A stretch of DNA of 64,000 nucleotides from Heliocidaris tuberculata. Lineage: Eukaryota; Echinodermata; Echinoidea; Camarodonta; Echinometridae. Positions 60,957 through 64,000 of this stretch are shown one piece after another (position 1 is the stretch's first letter; each line of letters begins with the position of its first letter). The notes beneath the pieces are model-generated. The model searched no databases. It saw only the letters and a program-made list of their open reading frames with translations, and was not told the origin of the DNA. The translations under genes and the position numbers were made by a program. The DNA is taken from assembly GCA_025618425.1 (NCBI GenBank), contig CM046845.1, positions 33,568,277-33,632,276 of the forward strand. The letters run 5' to 3'.

Positions 60957-61585
60957 CGTGCCAATACTACATTGGTTTATTGGTAATGATTCATTAATGC
61001 AGAACCTGTTCCCCTTCATACATTATAATTTCAAATACTTCACCTAGTTAGGACAGTTGTTGATGCCTACATGATTTGGCCATATTTTCACACTTAAAGA
61101 TAAAGTTGAGTTCCGGTCATGCAAATACATTGTGAAAGAAATTGTCTCAAAGCAATGGGGAAAGGTTGATCATATCTACATAGGAGATAGTGTATACTGT
61201 GAGGTTTTGGAAGTATCAAATTTATAAGAAATCGACCCGAAAAGCACAAGAACTGTATATCTATATCTCGAATATGAAGGCATTTGAAGAGCAATCCTTT
61301 TCAGGGGACATTTCTACTATGATGTTCTTCCAAACTGACATGAAAGGAATGAGAAAGATCACAAGTTATTTTTCACCTTTCCCAGAACTCAACCTTCCCT
61401 TTAACCCATTGCCTACGGGAACCAGGCGGTCCTTGTACTAAGCCCACAGCAATTATAGAATTCAGTAGTCAAAGGGTGAAAGCAAATACAATAATTCTAG
61501 CTTAAAATCTATGCATTTACTAACAATGGCAAATAAGGATACAACTGAATGACATTTCCTACCACTCTACATGAAATTATGGTTC

Positions 61586-61768
61586 CATGACATTTGCTCC
61601 TGCGACAATTGCTCCGGTCTAACTTTGCCATGTCAAACCCAAACCTAAACCTAATCCTAATCTTCAAATTGTCCTTAGCAAAAAACCAAATCATGACCTT
61701 GACCTTAACCTTTGACCTTTCGAGATATGAACGGAGGAGCAACTGTCGCAGGAGCAAATGTCGTGTCA
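61586..61768. mobile_element. Inverted-repeat element, TGACATTTGCTCCTGCGACA ends
   Basis: TGACATTTGCTCCTGCGACA and the inverted TGTCGCAGGAGCAAATGTC bound an interior with CCAAACCTAAACCTAATCCTAA and TGACCTTGACCTTAACC tandem words. It lies in the probable 3' flank of the DNAJ gene. Confidence 0.75.
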
Positions 61769-61934
61769 CCAAAATTAAAATTCACCTTGCAGCAGCAATA
61801 CATAAGTGAACGCTTCAATGTTTCTCTTTCCCAGTCACTGTACAGTTCTGTTGAGAAATTAATCATCTTCCCTTGCAGACAGTCAGAATGTTACAATAAT
61901 TATTTGTTTAATTCACAAAAAAGAAACTTAGATA

Positions 61935-61982
61935 GAAAGAGAGCAGAGGGAGGGAGAGAGAGAGAGGGAGAGAGATAGAGGG
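61935..61982 (+). repeat. GA-rich simple repeat
   Basis: Imperfect GAGAGAGG tract. Confidence 0.85.
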
Positions 61983-62253
61983 GGAAAATATGTAGACTCT
62001 CTACTTATACACAAATCATCTATGGACTTACCTATTGTTAAAATATTAAATTATGCATGACAGAGAGATACAAATCCCTTGATCTAGAAAAATAAAAAAA
62101 AAAATAAAAGAGAGAGTAACGATGGGCACTGGTCTAAAATAACAATTACACTTCTCTCCCCTCTGCTACTCTCATCAAATGGCCTTTCATAGAAGCCAAT
62201 ATATAGATTAGCAGCACTGTACTATGCAATATGACCCAACCGTCCAGATACTG

Positions 62254-62442
62254 TTATTGATGTGCGCACTGTACGGAAGGTCCTCCACCTGGGTGATCAT
62301 CATCGTCATCATCGTCCGCGTGGTACGCTTCTCGGGAGTGTCCGGTTGAATTGCTCTGTTCAAAGTCTATCATGGTGACCTCTTCTGAATCTTCACACGG
62401 TATGACTGCTTCAGGCCGCCGAGGTAGCAGCTGCTCAAGCTC
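62254..62442 (-). CDS. DNAJA2: DNAJA2-like HSP40, last coding exon
   Basis: The acceptor ctgttaag begins a phase-0 exon of 62 codons and a stop. It reads ELEQLLPRRPEAVIPCEDSE, then EVTMIDFEQSNSTG, an aspartate run DDDDDDD, and ends GPSVQCAHQ. Type-A DnaJ proteins end this way; the VQCAHQ tail matches DNAJA2, and the final Cys is followed by two residues as in a CaaX-like farnesylation box. These proteins stimulate HSP70 ATPase and bind clients in cytosol and nucleus. Only the C-terminus is here; the J domain and zinc fingers lie beyond 64000. Confidence 0.95.
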   Translation of the reverse strand, partial: ELEQLLPRRPEAVIPCEDSEEVTMIDFEQSNSTGHSREAYHADDDDDDDHPGGGPSVQCAHQ

Positions 62443-63467
62443 CTTAACAGCAGAAATATAGAAGACAATAATAATGATAGGCATAGCAACTCACAGTCTT
62501 GTTCCTTCATAAGTAAATGTATCGGTGAATTTGAATACCATGAAGAAAAGACTTCATTCCAATATGCTGAATGGTTGATACTTTGCAGAAAAATTCTTTG
62601 GTTCTTAAAGTGATTTGGTAACTCTGTAGAGGCTTGATAAAATCTGAGCTGCCTGGCCTTACATGCTATCAGTGTACGTAATATGGTGTAAAAATGAAGC
62701 CCAGGGGAAAACACCACTTCAAAATCATCATGTGCTTCACAAAAGTAAATATATGCAAGTGACCGGAAATGCCAGACTCATTTTTCCCCACAGACTCAGT
62801 GTTAGACTAAAGCGTATGGCCCTATGCTTTCGTAAATGGGAGTATACAGTCACAGATATCTTAATAATAGCATTTTATATTTGAAAACCTTTCTATGCCT
62901 GGCTATCTATTCATCTTTCTGAACATCATTATACAAGACAGATATCAAAATTCAACAATTTAGTAAATCAAGCCTCCTCAATGTTACCGAATCCCTGTAA
63001 GTTCTTACAAAATTCTCAATCTGTCAAATTTGAGTACCTGACATAAATATGAAAACAAGCTGAATTGTACAATGTTACATGCACTGAAAGTAACAGTTTA
63101 ACAATTTATGGTAAAAATGATGTGCACATTTCTTAGTCTCTTTTTTGCATTACTAGAATTTGAAGCAATACACATCTCTGTGAGTAAAACATGAAAATTA
63201 CTAAGCAAGGCTCAAAGTAAATAATTTTGGAAGGAGTACAAATTTTCTAACTTCTCAAATGACAATATATAAATTTTATAAAAATAGTTCTTAACAAAGT
63301 TAGTAAAGTTCATTCTTATTCATTTGAAGTACACTGTACTACCTCCAACCAATAATCAACTGAGGATCCCTGCTTACAAGACTTTCTTGTTTTTGTATTA
63401 TAATAAATTAGTTCATAAGACAATCTTTGATGATTTTGGACATGAATCTTGGGAGTAATGAGCTTAC

Positions 63468-63595
63468 CTTCAGTTTATCTTCTGATGTGAAGTTATTTTC
63501 TGGGAATTCTATATTGAACTTGATGATGAGGTTGCCTTTCTCGAAGGGATTCCTGTACATGGGCATGCCCTCTCCTTCAACAACACGTTTACATC
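63468..63595 (-). CDS. DNAJA2: DNAJA2-like HSP40, penultimate coding exon
   Basis: The acceptor acttccag begins the exon after the first base of a glycine codon, and the donor CTGAAG|GTAAGC ends it in phase 0. The peptide (G)CKRVVEGEGMPMYRNPFEK, then NLIIKFNIEFPENN, is the conserved C-terminal substrate-binding domain II of type-A DnaJ proteins. Joined to the last exon it reads EDKLKELEQLLP. A decayed partial copy lies 147 bp upstream. Confidence 0.96.
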
Positions 63596-63662
63596 CTGGA
63601 AGTTACAACAGAACATGTACAATAGATAAAATGAGCACAATACATGCAACAAGGAGGTCCTA

Positions 63663-63742
63663 TTATCTTATCATCAAGTTGCCTTTCTTGACGGAATTCC
63701 TGTACATAGGCATGCCTTCTCCTTCAAAAACACATTTACATC
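63663..63742 (-). pseudogene. Decayed tandem copy of the DNAJ exon
   Basis: An acceptor-like tctag precedes (G)CKCVFEGEGMPMYRN, then SVKKGNLMIR and TAA. It matches the first 25 codons of the real exon at most positions, but has R-to-C, V-to-F and P-F-E-to-S-V-K changes, and a stop where the real exon has IKF. The intron flanks are also similar (GTACAACA...ACACAGGAAGTCAAG against TTACAACA...GCAACAAGGAGGTC). So a unit of about 147 bp was tandemly duplicated. Inclusion would truncate the protein. Confidence 0.9.
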
Positions 63743-64000
63743 CTAGATAGGAGAAGTACAACACAACATACAGGGTAGATTGAAGAAACATAATACAACA
63801 CAGGAAGTCAAGAAATTCCTTTTCTCTCCAACCCTAACAGTACAAGGGAAGGGCTGGATTGAAAAAGAATTCTAATAATTTTTCTTGTAAATAAGCATTC
63901 ATTTTTCCTCTATGAAACATTAATAATTTTTGCTACAACTTTCAGGTAAGTTTTTTTCTTACAGTCTACCAATAATTCACTAGCAATTCCAACTTTTACA
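63743..64000. other. DNAJ intron up to window edge
   Basis: Contains the outer part of the duplicated unit (to about 63815) and AT-rich intron. No further exon is visible before the window ends. Confidence 0.6.

Noticed and set aside
1..64000. CRISPR arrays, operons or bacterial-type systems
   Set aside because: No regularly spaced direct repeats with unique spacers and no compact gene clusters; the window is animal genomic DNA.

Overview
The window is AT-rich, intron-rich animal DNA, full of microsatellites, short inverted-repeat transposons and tRNA-derived SINE remnants. These features, and the two recognisable genes, fit a marine invertebrate deuterostome. A sea urchin or other echinoderm is my best guess; this is inference, not proof. 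There are no operons, bacterial genes, CRISPR arrays, rRNAs or intact tRNAs.

About 2.4-48.5 kb is dominated by one minus-strand gene that I reassembled exon by exon. Its ATG is at 48461 and its exons run leftward to at least 15264. All internal junctions from exon 1 to exon 25 have GT/AG borders and matching codon phases, giving about 1,515 residues. The N-terminal ~700 residues are WD40 repeats. They are followed by a charged glutamate-rich segment, a proline-rich segment, a helical ARM/HEAT-like region and a basic tail. Architecture and length fit WDR97 (related to WDR87), a family linked to cilia and sperm flagella. An isolated last coding exon at 2436-2668 probably belongs to the same gene, but its junction is unresolved.

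At 62.2-63.6 kb are the last two exons of a minus-strand DNAJA2/DNAJA1-type HSP40 co-chaperone; its 5' part lies beyond the window. About 48.5-62.2 kb is intergenic or 3' untranslated and packed with repeats. It includes a large inverted repeat (49.3-52.4 kb) whose unit is present three times close to the WDR gene start, a nested hAT-like element (53.3-54.5 kb), and several foldback elements.

The most notable signals are: (1) five insertions flanked by TTAA, three of them near-perfect ~500-570 bp palindromes, one with its empty site visible in the opposite arm of an inverted repeat; (2) paired perfect TGACGTCA (CRE) octamers in the arms of three unrelated foldback elements; (3) three local tandem duplications that copy part of an exon with a splice site, giving dead or decoy exons in both genes; (4) an in-frame 21-nt candidate cassette exon inside a WD40 blade; (5) a CpG-rich island with a start codon and splice donor inside a WDR intron; (6) a hammerhead-like core in a Penelope-like fragment.
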